From RDYJ01 sp034931405 (GTDB lineage Bacteria > Cyanobacteriota > Cyanobacteriia > Cyanobacteriales > Nostocaceae), in contig NZ_JAYGHA010000017.1 in NCBI RefSeq assembly GCF_034931405.1, positions 65,988 to 129,987 of the forward strand: a stretch of 64,000 bases of DNA, in the 5' to 3' direction. This document shows positions 24,536 through 33,311 of this stretch, in pieces (within the stretch, counting starts at the first letter, position 1; each line of letters opens with the position of its first letter). A program made the position numbers and the translations under genes. The notes under the pieces are model-generated. The model saw only the letters and a list, made by a program, of their open reading frames with translations, did not search any database and was not told where the DNA came from.

Positions 24536-25993
24536 ATGTTAATTAATGCTGAACTTCTACTCCAATACCAACGCTGCAAGCGGCGGCCTTTTTTAGATAC
24601 TCATGGTGACAATATCCAGCGAAATGTCACCCATGAATTGTTAATGAAAGTACAACAAGATAAAGTCACTCATAGACAAAGTGTGTTAGCAAACCTCGCT
24701 TATCATCAACCAGATTTTCCTTCAGGAAACTGGGAAGCAGGTGCAGCAGCAACGATAGAATTGATGCAGCAAGGGGTTGATATCATTCATCGTGGAGTTG
24801 TATTAGCTAACTACAATGAATACACTTTACTGAGTCGTCCAGATTTACTTGTCAAACAGCCAGGAACATCCATCTTTGGCGAATGGTTTTATGTTCCTGT
24901 GGATATTCAACTAGGTAAACGTCCCAAACAAGAATATCAAGTTATTGCTGCCTTTCACGCCGAAATTTTGGGCGTATTACAGGAAGTAACACTGGCAGAA
25001 GCTTGGCTGATATTGCGGAATCAGGACTCAACCTATGTGGTGGATTTGGATAAATGGACACCACAAATGTTAAATATTTTAACTGATTATACTGCTGTTA
25101 TTCAGACACCAGCAGCACCAGAGGTATTTATTGCTCGGCAAAAGTGTAATCTATGTCATTGGTATAATCACTGTTATGAGGTCGCTAAATCTCAGCAACA
25201 TCTCTCACTTTTACCAGGTGTGACACCAATTCGCTACACCCAATTGCAAGAATTATCTATCACGACATTAGACGCACTAGCTCAAACTAATCACAGCATT
25301 TTAGAGAACCTGATTGGTTTTGATACTGAAGTAGCATCCAAACTCATCGTCCAAGCGCAATCAGTATTAACAGCACAACCGCTAGTATTACCCTACGCCT
25401 TACCAGGCGAAAACCTGACATTTACAGCCCCCATTGAGCTATATTTTGATATTGAGGCACAACCAGATTTAAACTTAAATTATTTGTTAGGGGTGTTAGT
25501 TGTTGATAGACAAGCCAATACAGAACAGTTTCATTCATTTTTAGCAGAAACACCAGAACAAGAAGCACTAATTTGGCAGCAATTTTTAGATTTAGTTTGG
25601 CAATATCCCCAAGCGCCAATTTATCATTTTTGTGCTTATGAAGTTGATACAGTGAAAAAACTAGGCAGACTTTACCGCACACCTTATACCTCAGTCGGTC
25701 CGCTACTCAATCGGTTTGTAGATATTTATGAACAATTAACACAAAGTGTTGCTTTACCAATCGAAAGTTATGCTCTCAAAGCGATCGCTCGTTGGTTAGG
25801 ATTTGAATGGCGTGATCAAGAAGCTAGTGGTGCAAAGTGTATTTATTGGTATGATCAATGGTTAGAAATAGGCGATCGCACCTTACTAGAACTAATCCAA
25901 CGTTACAACGAAGACGACTGTCGCGCCACCCTTAAAGTTAAAGACTGGCTAGTTGAATTTTTTCAGACCGAAGATGCTAAAAAATTTGCATAA
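24536..25993 (+). CDS. TM0106-family RecB-like nuclease
   Basis: 485 residues. The N-terminal RecB-like (PD-(D/E)xK) half includes LLQYQRCKRRPFLD, SRPDLLVK and VDIQLGKRPKQEYQV, followed by a Cys cluster (CNLCHWYNHC) that probably holds a 4Fe-4S centre. The C-terminal half resembles an RNase H/DEDD fold (ELYFDIEAQPD near 300; YNEDDCRATLKV near 468). Members are mostly uncharacterised and sometimes linked to CRISPR or repair; no cas genes are present here. Start ATG 24536 lacks a strong SD. Confidence 0.88.
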   Translation: MLINAELLLQYQRCKRRPFLDTHGDNIQRNVTHELLMKVQQDKVTHRQSVLANLAYHQPDFPSGNWEAGAAATIELMQQGVDIIHRGVVLANYNEYTLLSRPDLLVKQPGTSIFGEWFYVPVDIQLGKRPKQEYQVIAAFHAEILGVLQEVTLAEAWLILRNQDSTYVVDLDKWTPQMLNILTDYTAVIQTPAAPEVFIARQKCNLCHWYNHCYEVAKSQQHLSLLPGVTPIRYTQLQELSITTLDALAQTNHSILENLIGFDTEVASKLIVQAQSVLTAQPLVLPYALPGENLTFTAPIELYFDIEAQPDLNLNYLLGVLVVDRQANTEQFHSFLAETPEQEALIWQQFLDLVWQYPQAPIYHFCAYEVDTVKKLGRLYRTPYTSVGPLLNRFVDIYEQLTQSVALPIESYALKAIARWLGFEWRDQEASGAKCIYWYDQWLEIGDRTLLELIQRYNEDDCRATLKVKDWLVEFFQTEDAKKFA

Positions 25994-26053
25994 ACGCTTT
26001 TATAGCTTACACAAATTCGCCAAAATCCACCACACCCAAACTAAATCCTACTT

Positions 26054-26091
26054 TCCCAATTTTTAATTTTTACCCAATTTTTAATTTTTAA
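26054..26091. repeat. Tandem repeat, cccaatttttaattttta x2
   Basis: Two near-identical ~19-bp units lie immediately upstream of the phytase-like esterase gene (start 26108) and so may overlap its promoter or leader. Confidence 0.7.
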
Positions 26092-26107
26092 GTGGTATAA
26101 GCTAACT

Positions 26108-27298
26108 ATGCAATTGTTCAAAAAAATTAAGAAACTACCATTAATTATTTACTTTACCATTACCATTACCATAATCATTATCAGTTTATTCTTCAGTAAT
26201 ATTGCCTCGGCAAAAGTGACGGTAACTGGTATAGATTTTATTGGTGCAGCCACTTTACCCACGGGATTATCTTTCCAAAAAACCGAACTGGGAGGACTAT
26301 CGGGAATTACTTATGATGCCAAGAAAGACCTTTACTATGCCATTTCTGACGACAGAGGACAAAACTCACCTGCGCGATTTTATACACTAAAAATTGACCT
26401 CAGCCAAGGTAAATTAACAAAAGACGGAGTTACTCCCGTAGCAGTCACCACCTTATTAAATCAAAATAATCAAAAATTTATTCCTAGTACCACTGATACA
26501 GAAGGTATTGCTTTAAGTAACAAAGAAACTCTATTTATTACTTCTGAAGGAGATGTACAGAAATTAATTAATCCTTTTATTAAAGAATTCTCCCTTACTT
26601 CTGGCCAGGCTATTACCACTTTACCCATCGCCAAAAAATTTTTACCAGATTCAAAAAATCAGCAGGGTATCCGTAATAATTTAGCTTTTGAAAGCCTCAC
26701 CATCACACCCAATCACCAATTATTATTTACAGCAACTGAAAACGCCCTAATTCAAGATGGTGCAGCAGCAAAACCTGGCTCTGGTACTCTATGCCGAATT
26801 TTACAATATAATCTTGCTAACTATCAGCCTGAAAAAGAATATCTTTATCCAACACAACCAGTCACACCCATATTTAATCTGATTGGCAGATTTGATAGTG
26901 GATTACCAGATTTACTATCCTTAGATAATCAAGGACACTTACTAAGTTTGGAAAGGACTTTTACAGGTCTAGGATTTGCTATTTCTCTGTTTCAAATTTC
27001 CCTGGAAAATGCCGATGATATTCATAACATTGATAGCCTTTCCAGTATTGGCATGAGAAAAATCAACCCAGTAGAGAAAAAACTACTTTTAGATTTACAA
27101 ACTCTAGACGTAGCATTAGACAATATTGAAGGCTTAACCCTTGGTCCGAAACTACCTGATGGAGAAACTTCGTTAATTTTAGTCAGTGACAACAATTTCA
27201 ACAGACTGCAAACCACCCAAATCCTAGCCTTTAAACTCAAGCTCGAATCACCCTTAACCCGGTTACTACGTCTGCTACGAGTTCCCCTTCCTCAATAA
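26108..27298 (+). CDS. Secreted esterase-like/phytase-like protein
   Basis: 396 residues. A basic start (QLFKKIKKLP) and a long hydrophobic stretch to about residue 33 form a signal peptide or N-terminal anchor ending near IASAKV. The mature part matches the 'esterase-like activity of phytase' beta-propeller domain, with LSGITYDAKKDLYYAISDDRGQ, a DTEGIA motif and late NIEGLTLGP and LVSDNNFN. Likely periplasmic or secreted. Substrate unproven; phosphoester scavenging is an inference. Followed within 17 bp by MITE-like copy 2. Confidence 0.85.
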   Translation: MQLFKKIKKLPLIIYFTITITIIIISLFFSNIASAKVTVTGIDFIGAATLPTGLSFQKTELGGLSGITYDAKKDLYYAISDDRGQNSPARFYTLKIDLSQGKLTKDGVTPVAVTTLLNQNNQKFIPSTTDTEGIALSNKETLFITSEGDVQKLINPFIKEFSLTSGQAITTLPIAKKFLPDSKNQQGIRNNLAFESLTITPNHQLLFTATENALIQDGAAAKPGSGTLCRILQYNLANYQPEKEYLYPTQPVTPIFNLIGRFDSGLPDLLSLDNQGHLLSLERTFTGLGFAISLFQISLENADDIHNIDSLSSIGMRKINPVEKKLLLDLQTLDVALDNIEGLTLGPKLPDGETSLILVSDNNFNRLQTTQILAFKLKLESPLTRLLRLLRVPLPQ

Positions 27299-27316
27299 AT
27301 ACTCGGACATATACAG

Positions 27317-27432
27317 GACTTACGCAACTGGCACATTGGTAGGGTGCGTCAGATATCAACAATCTGTTTATTTACAGCATTTATGCAGTCTGACGCACCC
27401 TACAACAGATTTTTGGTGTGACACTTGCGTAA
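27317..27432. mobile_element. MITE-like element, copy 2 (complete)
   Basis: About 116 bp. The ends are inverted (ttacgcaa at 27320-27327 and ttgcgtaa at 27425-27432; about 18 of 24 positions match when extended). An inner pair (gtagggtgcgtcaga and tctgacgcaccctac) forms a perfect 15-bp stem. It is about 95% identical to copy 1. No coding capacity and no transposase in the window, so it would depend on an element elsewhere. Confidence 0.75.
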
Positions 27433-27814
27433 TTCCTAGTATAATTACTGAAACTTTTAGTTGTAATTCAATGTAATTTAAGTATTGTTACAGCTACACG
27501 ATAATCACTAAAATATGTTACACAAGATGAGATGGCTTAAACATAAAGTCTATCAAGGTGATGTGATGTGATGTCAATTGACAGGATTTGATTCACCTAG
27601 AGAGATTCTTAGTCATTGGTGTCAAAAGTCATGGCTATTTTTGCCTTAACGAGTAGAGATTAATCCATGATAGATATTTACAAATCAAATGTGTCTACCA
27701 TAGCATTATGAAGATTTGTATATATCAAGAAAAATCATAGTTGTAATAATTTTGCTAAAATATCCTGTAGTAAATATCTATATTGATTTTGTAGTCCAGC
27801 ATAAAAACCAGGAT

Positions 27815-29392
27815 ATGAATGAATACAAAACGGCATCAGACATTTACATTGGTAAATTATTAAATAATCGTTATTTAATCAGAGATCTACTGGGTGCAGG
27901 AGGCATGGGTAGAGTTTACCTAGCAGAAGATGTCACCAAAAATTGTATATTAGTCGCCGTGAAAATGCTTTCTTTGAGTATAGGCAATAAACAGTTAGCT
28001 GAACGCTTTGGCAGAGAAATTTTTATTGGCGCTCAATTAGGTAAAAAAAGTCCACATATTACCCGTGTACTGACCTATGGCATCACTAACGAAAGAGTGC
28101 CATTTTATGTCATGGAACATCTGAATGGCAGAAATATCAAACAAATTCTCAAAATTGAAAGTTTAAGCATAGGTAGATTTTTAACAATCTGCCAGCAAAT
28201 TTCTTTAGGTTTATATTGCGCTCATCAAGGAGTAACTCTGAATGGAAAAATTTATCCTATCATTCATAGAGATATTAAACCAGAAAATATATTTATTCAT
28301 AATGAGGGTAAAAAAACCGAAATAGTCAAAATTCTTGATTTTGGTATTGCCAAATTTTTGACTGAGAGTAGTGGGATGACCATGACTGAATCGTTTATAG
28401 GTAGTTTACCTTACTCCTCTCCAGAACAAATGCAAGGGAAGAAAATTTTAGATGTGCGCTCTGATATTTATAGTTTGGGCTTGTTGATGTTTGAAATGCT
28501 CACAGGAAGACATCCATTTTATACAACAAGCCACTCTTTTAGCCTTTGGTGTAAACTTCATTGTATTCAAGCTCCCCCGACATTTGAAGAAGTTAATCCC
28601 CAGATTCAAGTTCCCCAGGAATTACAACAATTAGTCATGCGTTGTTTAGCAAAGGATGTAAATGACAGACCTCAGAGCGTAAAAGAAATATTAGATGATT
28701 TAGCTAAAATTAAAACACAATTTGAAGAAAATGCTGTTCATCATGATGATAAAATCCAGCCGGAGCATAATGTCAAACTAGTACCTTTAACATCAATTTC
28801 AGAACAAGCTTGTTGGCAAAAACAATGGCCTAAAAATAAACCAGTTGGACTAATTTGTTTTCCCCATCTTTTACATACATCTAAAGGCAATATTCCGACT
28901 CTTTGGGCGATGTTACCTCAAGCAGAAATTCTGAAATTTAAAGAAAAAACACATACCACTGAGTTTATTGGTAAAATAGAAGATTATCCAATGGTATTGT
29001 GGGTGACAATGTTACATGATGATTCTGATTTAATCAGATGGTTATCTTATTATTTAGATATTAAAGATAATAGAGAGGAAAAAATATTGCGTAATTTAGC
29101 AGGAATTGGCTACTTTCACTTATTACTTTTCGCCTATGAATCACCTCATCAATGTAGTCATGTTATAACTTTTTTGTTGACAGCAAAACAACGCCAATAT
29201 CTCTCCGATGCCATTAATTTAAGTCAAGATATTAACAAGCTTACTTCTTCCATTCAAGCCAAATCTATGCTCAAGATAGAATATGAAAAATTTAAAAAAG
29301 AGTTGCTTCAAAAGATAAATATAACATCAAAAAAACCTGAACCTTTGTTTCGTTCGTGGCTAATGAGATTATTTGAGTTATTTAAATCTTAA
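27815..29392 (+). CDS. Ser/Thr protein kinase with C-terminal partner domain (first of a pair)
   Basis: 525 residues from the ATG at 27815; the frame is open back to a TTG at 27716 but reads there as a hydrophobic, kinase-unlike extension. The Hanks-type kinase domain (about 18-290) has GAGGMGRVY, K50, HRDIKPEN (D153) and DFG (D175), so it looks active. From about 315 to 495 is a domain shared with the next kinase: WPKNKP, a ML-PQAE motif, PMVLWVTMLHDDSD, YYLDIKD and SPHQCSHV. I know no family for it. No membrane segment. The pair is probably a recent tandem duplication. Confidence 0.9.
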   Translation: MNEYKTASDIYIGKLLNNRYLIRDLLGAGGMGRVYLAEDVTKNCILVAVKMLSLSIGNKQLAERFGREIFIGAQLGKKSPHITRVLTYGITNERVPFYVMEHLNGRNIKQILKIESLSIGRFLTICQQISLGLYCAHQGVTLNGKIYPIIHRDIKPENIFIHNEGKKTEIVKILDFGIAKFLTESSGMTMTESFIGSLPYSSPEQMQGKKILDVRSDIYSLGLLMFEMLTGRHPFYTTSHSFSLWCKLHCIQAPPTFEEVNPQIQVPQELQQLVMRCLAKDVNDRPQSVKEILDDLAKIKTQFEENAVHHDDKIQPEHNVKLVPLTSISEQACWQKQWPKNKPVGLICFPHLLHTSKGNIPTLWAMLPQAEILKFKEKTHTTEFIGKIEDYPMVLWVTMLHDDSDLIRWLSYYLDIKDNREEKILRNLAGIGYFHLLLFAYESPHQCSHVITFLLTAKQRQYLSDAINLSQDINKLTSSIQAKSMLKIEYEKFKKELLQKINITSKKPEPLFRSWLMRLFELFKS

Positions 29393-29416
29393 TCATAACT
29401 CTAGTACCGCTTTGCG

Positions 29417-29440
29417 AAAGTCAAAAGTCAAAAGTCAAAA
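29417..29440. repeat. STRR, aaagtca x3
   Basis: Three perfect heptamers aaagtca and a partial fourth lie in the 166-bp spacer between the two kinase genes. Confidence 0.8.
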
Positions 29441-29558
29441 TTAAGACAGAATAGACTTTTCGGAGATTGAAAACGGTTCATTCACTTACGCCGCAGTGTA
29501 CTAGTAACTAAGAGCAATTGATCAAAATCAATTCCATTCCAGATTAGAGGTTATTAAA

Positions 29559-31058
29559 GTGAACACAAGCCCATTTGCGTCTCCAGAAAATCAGGAGTTG
29601 CTTGTCAACCGTTATCAACTGCAAAAGGTAATCGGGAAAGGTGGCATGGGTGAAGTTTTTTTAGCATCTGATGTTTTACTAGGAGGTACACCAGTTGCCA
29701 TAAAATTTTTATCCGAGACAGTTGTCAACCCCAAAGTTCAAGCTAACTTTAATCGTGAAGCTTTACTCAGTGCGGCATTGAGTCAAAAAAGTATACATAT
29801 TGTCAAGGCTTATGACTATGGTGTGAGTAAAGGCGGTAAGGCATTTTACGTCATGGAATATTTATCTGGCAAGAGTTTAAAAGAGTTAATTCCCATATCT
29901 CTACCCATATTTCTCAATCTTTTACGCCAGATTTGTTTAGGCTTACAGTGCGCCCATAAAGGTATTACGGTTGATGGTCAAATTCATCCATTAATTCATA
30001 GAGATATTAAACCAGCTAATATTATCGTCATTCCTGATCCTATGTTGGGGCAGTTAGTAAAAATTTTAGATTTCGGGATTGCAAAATTCTTAAACTCGGC
30101 AACACCCAATAGAACCAAGGGATTTCATGGAACTTTGCCCTATTGTTCCCCAGAACAATTAGATGGAGGAGAATTAGACAGCCGTTCTGATATTTATAGC
30201 TTGGGTGTGATGATGTTTGAAATGTTGACAGGTAAAAAACCCTGGCAACCAGAAACTAACTATTTTGGCGCTTGGTATAAGGTGCATCAATTTGAAAAAC
30301 CCAGAGCTATTGCCGATGTCAATCCTTATATTGAAATACCTCAGCAGTTAAATGATTTAATCATGGCTTGTCTGGAAAAAAAACCAGAAAATAGACCTCA
30401 AAATATAGACAAAATTTTGCAAATATTGGCAAATATAGAAAAGTCCAGCCAACAACAGAAAGTCACAAATGTAGATAAAAAATCTACTGCTGATTTTTCT
30501 TTGGGTTCTGAGTATTCAGAAAAAATTACTCATAGCTACGGTCAGCTTATTTGGCCTAAAGATAAACCTACTCAGGAAATTGTGTTTCCTCAGCTGATAG
30601 ATACGCAAGAAGTATCTCTTTGTTCTGTGTGGCTAATGTTACCACAGGAAGAAATTAAAAATCGTGCTGTTACTAAGCGATACAATCAGTTTATCTTTAT
30701 TACATCTCCTCACCCAATGCTGCTGTGGTTAACAGTGCTTTACAATCGCCAACTTGGACCCAAATGGTTGCCATGCTATCTAGATATGCAAAATCCCCAT
30801 AATCTTCAGCTAGTATCAGCATTGGCGGCCAATAATTCCTACCCTTTGTTTCTTTTCACTCTAGAACCCCCCCATAATTGCGTCCACATCCTCAACAGTA
30901 ACATTGCTCCAGCACAGAGACAAAAGTTGAAAACTTGGGTCAAACAAAGTCAGCAACTACCATCTTCATCTCAATCACAAGTTAGTAAAAAGTTGTTAAA
31001 GCAGCATTACAAGCAGATACAAGATCAGATATTGGAGCATCTGGAAGGTGTTGCTTGA
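29559..31058 (+). CDS. Ser/Thr protein kinase with C-terminal partner domain (second of a pair)
   Basis: 499 residues, GTG start preceded by AGAGG at 9-nt spacing. The kinase domain (about 18-285) has GKGGMGEVF, K49, HRDIKPAN (D149) and DFG (D171), with all catalytic residues intact. From about 325 to 470 it repeats the C-terminal domain of the previous kinase (WPKDKP, LMLPQEEI, PMLLWLTVLYN, CYLDMQN, PPHNCVHI). The order and spacing of motifs are the same but identity is moderate. Soluble. The kinases may form heterodimers or act on a shared target bound by the C-terminal domain; this is inference. Confidence 0.92.
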   Translation: MNTSPFASPENQELLVNRYQLQKVIGKGGMGEVFLASDVLLGGTPVAIKFLSETVVNPKVQANFNREALLSAALSQKSIHIVKAYDYGVSKGGKAFYVMEYLSGKSLKELIPISLPIFLNLLRQICLGLQCAHKGITVDGQIHPLIHRDIKPANIIVIPDPMLGQLVKILDFGIAKFLNSATPNRTKGFHGTLPYCSPEQLDGGELDSRSDIYSLGVMMFEMLTGKKPWQPETNYFGAWYKVHQFEKPRAIADVNPYIEIPQQLNDLIMACLEKKPENRPQNIDKILQILANIEKSSQQQKVTNVDKKSTADFSLGSEYSEKITHSYGQLIWPKDKPTQEIVFPQLIDTQEVSLCSVWLMLPQEEIKNRAVTKRYNQFIFITSPHPMLLWLTVLYNRQLGPKWLPCYLDMQNPHNLQLVSALAANNSYPLFLFTLEPPHNCVHILNSNIAPAQRQKLKTWVKQSQQLPSSSQSQVSKKLLKQHYKQIQDQILEHLEGVA

Positions 31059-31305
31059 CAATTTTCGGGTTAACACGAGTAGAACATAGTGATTGTGATT
31101 ATCTATATTTAATTTATAATTTTTATAGATATCATGAATCGTTATATTTTTACTAAGTTAAGTTTTGTATCAGAGTTAATCAAATTCATAAGAAAATTAA
31201 ATATCAATGTAACATGATAATTAGTAGCGTCAAGATAGAATATTTTCCTTTTCTGTTTTTAAAGGATATCAGGTAAGCTACGCTCTGATTTACTAATAGC
31301 AGAAT

Positions 31306-31452
31306 ATGGGAACTTTGGCAAGTAAACTTAATTGGGTAACACTAATGTCTAAGGAAAAAAAAGGTAATAAAGAAGCTAAAAAGCCTAAAAAAGATCCCAA
31401 GGATAAAAAAGATAAAAAAGACCCAAATAGATATGATGGTTTAAGTAAATAA
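31306..31452 (+). CDS. Lysine-rich small protein
   Basis: A 48-residue ORF (an in-frame ATG at residue 14 gives 35 residues). The C-terminal part is extremely basic, with repeated KKPKKDPKDKKDKKDP steps, then NRYDGLSK. The composition could fit a nucleic-acid-binding or disordered protein. The long A-rich stretch lowers confidence because such ORFs arise by chance; no clear Shine-Dalgarno is seen. Confidence 0.4.
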   Translation: MGTLASKLNWVTLMSKEKKGNKEAKKPKKDPKDKKDKKDPNRYDGLSK

Positions 31453-31686
31453 TACTCTTTTGTAGGGTATAACAAGAGTTTGAGGTGATTAAATTTTGAC
31501 AGATTAATGGAATTGTCCGTGTAGATAGATGGATAATTCCATTTGATTTTTAAAGTAAAAATTAAACTTTTTTTAGCTATCTATTTCTATCGTATATTTA
31601 TGGTTTCCTAATCATAACCAATTTTCTAAATTAACCCCTTCAATAAGAGGTATGAGATAGAACGTTAAATGAGTTATTCTGTAAGT

Positions 31687-31914
31687 TTTGAATCAGAGTC
31701 TATCACTGCAAAATTGAACCAACAAGAGATAGAAGATATAATATAGATGGTACAAGAAAAGATGATCCGTTGATAATAAAATTGCTGAAGATCCGGGTTC
31801 ATTAGATTTAAGTGAAATTGATAATCCTCAAGAAAGTGTATCTATAGCTAAAAAATTTATTACTCAAGATTTACCAGAAGGAACTGCTTTCGTTTCTTTT
31901 GTTTTAGATGAATA
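31687..31914 (+). pseudogene. Decayed, internally deleted copy of the toxin-immunity pair at 35485-36072
   Basis: This stretch aligns with 35551-36072. The left part matches the middle of the toxin gene and contains gatgatcc (31761-31768), after which the sequence jumps to the middle of the immunity gene (gttgataat, 31769). The 286 bp from 35640 to 35925 are missing. The right half is close to identical through the immunity stop (31912-31914) and on to about 31965, where both copies continue into the same repeat. Neither partner could be functional. Confidence 0.85.
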
Positions 31915-32170
31915 AGAACATATATAAATAGCTAGTAGAATTGTCTTGTGGGGAACTGTGCGATTCCGACGGAGTGCTATCTCTACAAGACGCTACCGCG
32001 TAGCTTGCTTCCATTAGGGTACGCGATTACTAGGTTGCGCAACGCTTACGCTCACAACTACCCCAATTTTAAATGATTCCTGGGGAGCGCAACGCTTACG
32101 CTAATGCACTTCTCCCAAATTCCCCAAACAGCGATTACTAGGTCGCGCTTCACTATCGCACTTGTGTTAT
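31915..32170. repeat. Degenerate small dispersed repeats
   Basis: Fragments such as gattccgacggagtgctat, cgattactaggttgcgc and gcgcttcactatcgca are worn copies of the inserts in the arrays at 32897-33052 and 36118-36344. No ORF is present. The first 50 bp are co-duplicated with the toxin-immunity unit. Confidence 0.65.
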
Positions 32171-32228
32171 TTCTGAATATCTATGGTGTATAGTTAAGTT
32201 AAAGTAAGAACATAAGAAAAATTCGATA

Positions 32229-32474
32229 ATGGTAAAAACTATGTTGCAAGCAATTGAAGGTATTTACAAATACGGTAAAGTAGAATTAAGAGAATTACCA
32301 AAAGATATTTCAGAAAGTCTTGTTATAGTTACTTTTTTAAAGTCTGAAAAACTTCCACAAAAAAAACAAATAATGCAGTTTGGTATGTTTTCTGGAAATC
32401 ACCCATCAACAGAATCAGATTTTGAAATTGCTGAATTTCATGGAGATAGTGAAGATAGCTTAGACTGGTCATAA
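32229..32474 (+). CDS. Antitoxin of a PIN-type TA pair
   Basis: 81 residues. The beta-rich start (MLQAIEGIYKYGKVELRE, where ATG at residue 5 may be the true start) resembles AbrB-like or DUF104-type DNA-binding antitoxins common in cyanobacteria. The acidic C-terminus (FEIAEFHGDSEDSLDWS) is likely to wrap the toxin. It lies 6 bp upstream of a PIN toxin on the same strand, in the normal antitoxin-toxin order. Confidence 0.75.
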   Translation: MVKTMLQAIEGIYKYGKVELRELPKDISESLVIVTFLKSEKLPQKKQIMQFGMFSGNHPSTESDFEIAEFHGDSEDSLDWS

Positions 32475-32480
32475 ATACTT

Positions 32481-32879
32481 ATGAAATATGTCTTAGATAC
32501 TCATACTCTGATATGGTTTCTCGAAGGTAATCTCAAGTTAGGTGTAAATGCTAAAACTATCCTTTGTGATAGTAATTCACAGTTAGTTATTCCTGCAACT
32601 ACTTTAGCTGAGGCTGTTTGGATTGTGGAAAGAGGTAGAACATCTATTCCTACTACTAAAGATGTTATTTTAGCAGTAGAATCTGATCCGCGTGTGGTAA
32701 TTTATCCACTTGATCAAGAGGTAATTGAAATGACCATGAGTTTATTTGCTATTAATGAAATGCACGATAGACAAATTGCGGCAACTGCGTTAGTTTTAGC
32801 AAGTAAAGGCGAAGTTGTGCAGTTATTGACCTGTGATCAAAATATTACTGCTTCAGGTTTAGTTAATATTGTTTGGTAG
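32481..32879 (+). CDS. PIN-domain toxin (VapC-like)
   Basis: 132 residues. The acidic quartet is visible as D6 in VLDTHTLIWFL, a Glu in TTLAEAVW, an Asp in NEMHDRQIAA and an Asp in LLTCDQNI. These residues coordinate Mg2+ in PIN ribonucleases. The family usually cleaves tRNA or rRNA and stops growth when freed from the antitoxin. ATG start, coupled to the antitoxin gene. No visible damage. Confidence 0.92.
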   Translation: MKYVLDTHTLIWFLEGNLKLGVNAKTILCDSNSQLVIPATTLAEAVWIVERGRTSIPTTKDVILAVESDPRVVIYPLDQEVIEMTMSLFAINEMHDRQIAATALVLASKGEVVQLLTCDQNITASGLVNIVW

Positions 32880-32896
32880 TTTGTAGATACAAGTAA

Positions 32897-33052
32897 GCGA
32901 TACCTTCCGTCAGTATTTTGCTATCGCTCACAACTACCCTAATTTTAAGCGATTCCTACGGAGCGCTTCGCTATCGCACCCCAACATTCCCAAACAGCGA
33001 TTCCTACGGAGCGCTTCGCTATCGCACCCCAACATTCCCAAACAGCGATCGC
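32897..33052. repeat. HIP1/insert repeat array
   Basis: Three repeat units between genes, in the reverse orientation to those at 50516. Two units (around 32950 and 33000) have gcgattcctacggagcgctt then cgctatcgc, that is HIP1 interrupted by a 21-bp insert. The last unit is a plain HIP1 (gcgatcgc at 33045-33052). Units are separated by accccaacattcccaaaca. Confidence 0.85.
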
Positions 33053-33110
33053 TATTACAATGATTTTGAAAAGAAAAGTATAATACTTGAAGAGCATCCT
33101 AACCCATCCA

Positions 33111-33296
33111 ATGTTTATCGCAGCTTTTAATTTAGGTAAATGGACTTTTCCATTCCCAAACGAATATAACATTCCCCGTATTGCTGGTAAAGAATTTTGG
33201 AATATGATTTACATTGATTACGATATTTTTGAAAAAAATATACGAGATATGTTACAGAAAATTGATCAAGCTTTTTCTGAATTAGCTAGAAAGTAG
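33111..33296 (+). pseudogene. C-terminal remnant of a type II restriction endonuclease-like gene
   Basis: 61 codons from ATG 33111. The segment FNLGKWTFPFPNEYNIPRIAGKEFW and the charged helical end resemble the C-terminus of TdeIII-like restriction endonucleases (typical GKEFW motif). No N-terminal or catalytic region exists upstream, where the HIP1 array begins. It lies next to and convergent with a C5 methyltransferase, as expected of a restriction partner. The family assignment is from memory of the GKxFW motif, so it is tentative. Confidence 0.45.
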
Positions 33297-33311
33297 ACAC
33301 TTACAATTCTA

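Noticed and set aside
27716..27814. N-terminal extension of the first tandem kinase from TTG
   Set aside because: Hydrophobic, without homology to the sister kinase, and uses a weak start codon; the ATG at 27815 gives the matching N-terminus.
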